Source of the DNA: Phycisphaeraceae bacterium D3-23
GTDB lineage: Bacteria; Planctomycetota; Phycisphaerae; Phycisphaerales; Phycisphaeraceae
Length of the DNA stretch: 64,000 bases
Direction of reading: 5' to 3'
Assembly: GCA_039555135.1 (NCBI GenBank)
Contig: CP114179.1
Span: 2,852,001 to 2,916,000 of the forward strand
Made by a program: the position numbers and the translations under genes
The notes under the pieces: model-generated
Told to the model about the DNA's origin: nothing
The model's input: the letters and a program-made list of their open reading frames with translations, nothing else
The model's database searches: none
Shown here: positions 63,944 through 64,000 of the stretch, one piece after another
Numbering within the stretch: the first letter of the stretch is position 1
Layout: each line of letters begins with the position of its first letter

Positions 63944-64000
63944 ATCGGTTGTAGGGATCGCGTTGATACACATCCCAGTTAGAAAGCGCGCGTTCCCTCC

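Noticed and set aside
1-64000. tRNA, rRNA, tmRNA or SRP RNA genes
   Set aside because: No gap shows a cloverleaf with a GTTCGA-type T-loop or other conserved RNA core on reading; a covariance-model scan would be needed to be certain.

Overview
The window reads as chromosome of a Gram-negative-type planctomycete, most likely class Phycisphaerae. The evidence is family content: a PVC-type membrane-bound dehydrogenase/cytochrome c protein, two formylglycine sulfatases, a DUF1080 protein, Gfo/Idh/MocA oxidoreductases (one with a Tat signal), an SMP-30 protein, a prepilin-like protein of the large planctomycete family, a PEP-CTERM-like sorted protein, and a LepB with a very large insertion. GC is high and coding density is high. 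I see no rRNA, tRNA, CRISPR array, prophage or complete insertion sequence.

Layout. 1-7.3 kb: an ACT-like protein, a membrane glycosyltransferase, gpmI, a zinc-ribbon membrane protein, plsY, three tiny exported or anchored proteins (two look like diverged paralogues) and bioB. 7.5-13.3 kb: one operon of ExbB, ExbD, a long TPR protein and a protein with a TonB-like N-terminal anchor and a VWA domain. 13.7-16.9 kb: a secreted serpin convergent with a papain-like protease fused to an alpha/beta hydrolase. 17-31 kb: sulfatase-dtd, lepB, ftsY, a second sulfatase, nusB, a PEP-CTERM-like protein, ribH, the prepilin-like protein and the PVC dehydrogenase. 31-39 kb: a Lys-rich protein, mdh, a low-GC orphan, rtcB, a 30-codon gene with its own promoter and terminator, a large secreted orphan, rpiB and an oxidoreductase. 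39.5-45 kb: SMP-30, then a minus-strand run of glycosyltransferase, ATP-grasp ligase, zinc peptidase, SirB1-type protein and membrane protein. 45-54 kb: FKBP isomerase, hydrolase, HspQ-like protein, two nine-repeat WG proteins, an ArfB-like factor, a Tat oxidoreductase and an acidic mini-lipoprotein. 54-64 kb: DUF1080 protein, phosphoesterase, two orphans, YqeY-like protein, coiled-coil HTH protein, a voltage-gated channel with a zinc ribbon, DinB-like protein, thioesterase and a zinc-ribbon protein.

How the genes fit together. Housekeeping genes (gpmI, plsY, bioB, ribH, nusB, ftsY, lepB, mdh, rpiB, dtd) are scattered singly among exported enzymes that suit a life on sulfated polysaccharide. 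True operons are few. The ExbB/ExbD/TPR/VWA set is the clearest functional unit.

Two sequence-wide signals stand out. First, intergenic gaps are filled with short imperfect palindromes of about a dozen unrelated families, several present two to four times, mostly at the 3' ends of genes. They sometimes supply a gene's stop codon, and in one place the left half of one family abuts the right half of another. Second, about twelve genes have a -10-like hexamer ending only 6-9 bases before the start codon and no ribosome-binding site, which suggests leaderless mRNAs. About twenty others carry a clear Shine-Dalgarno sequence.
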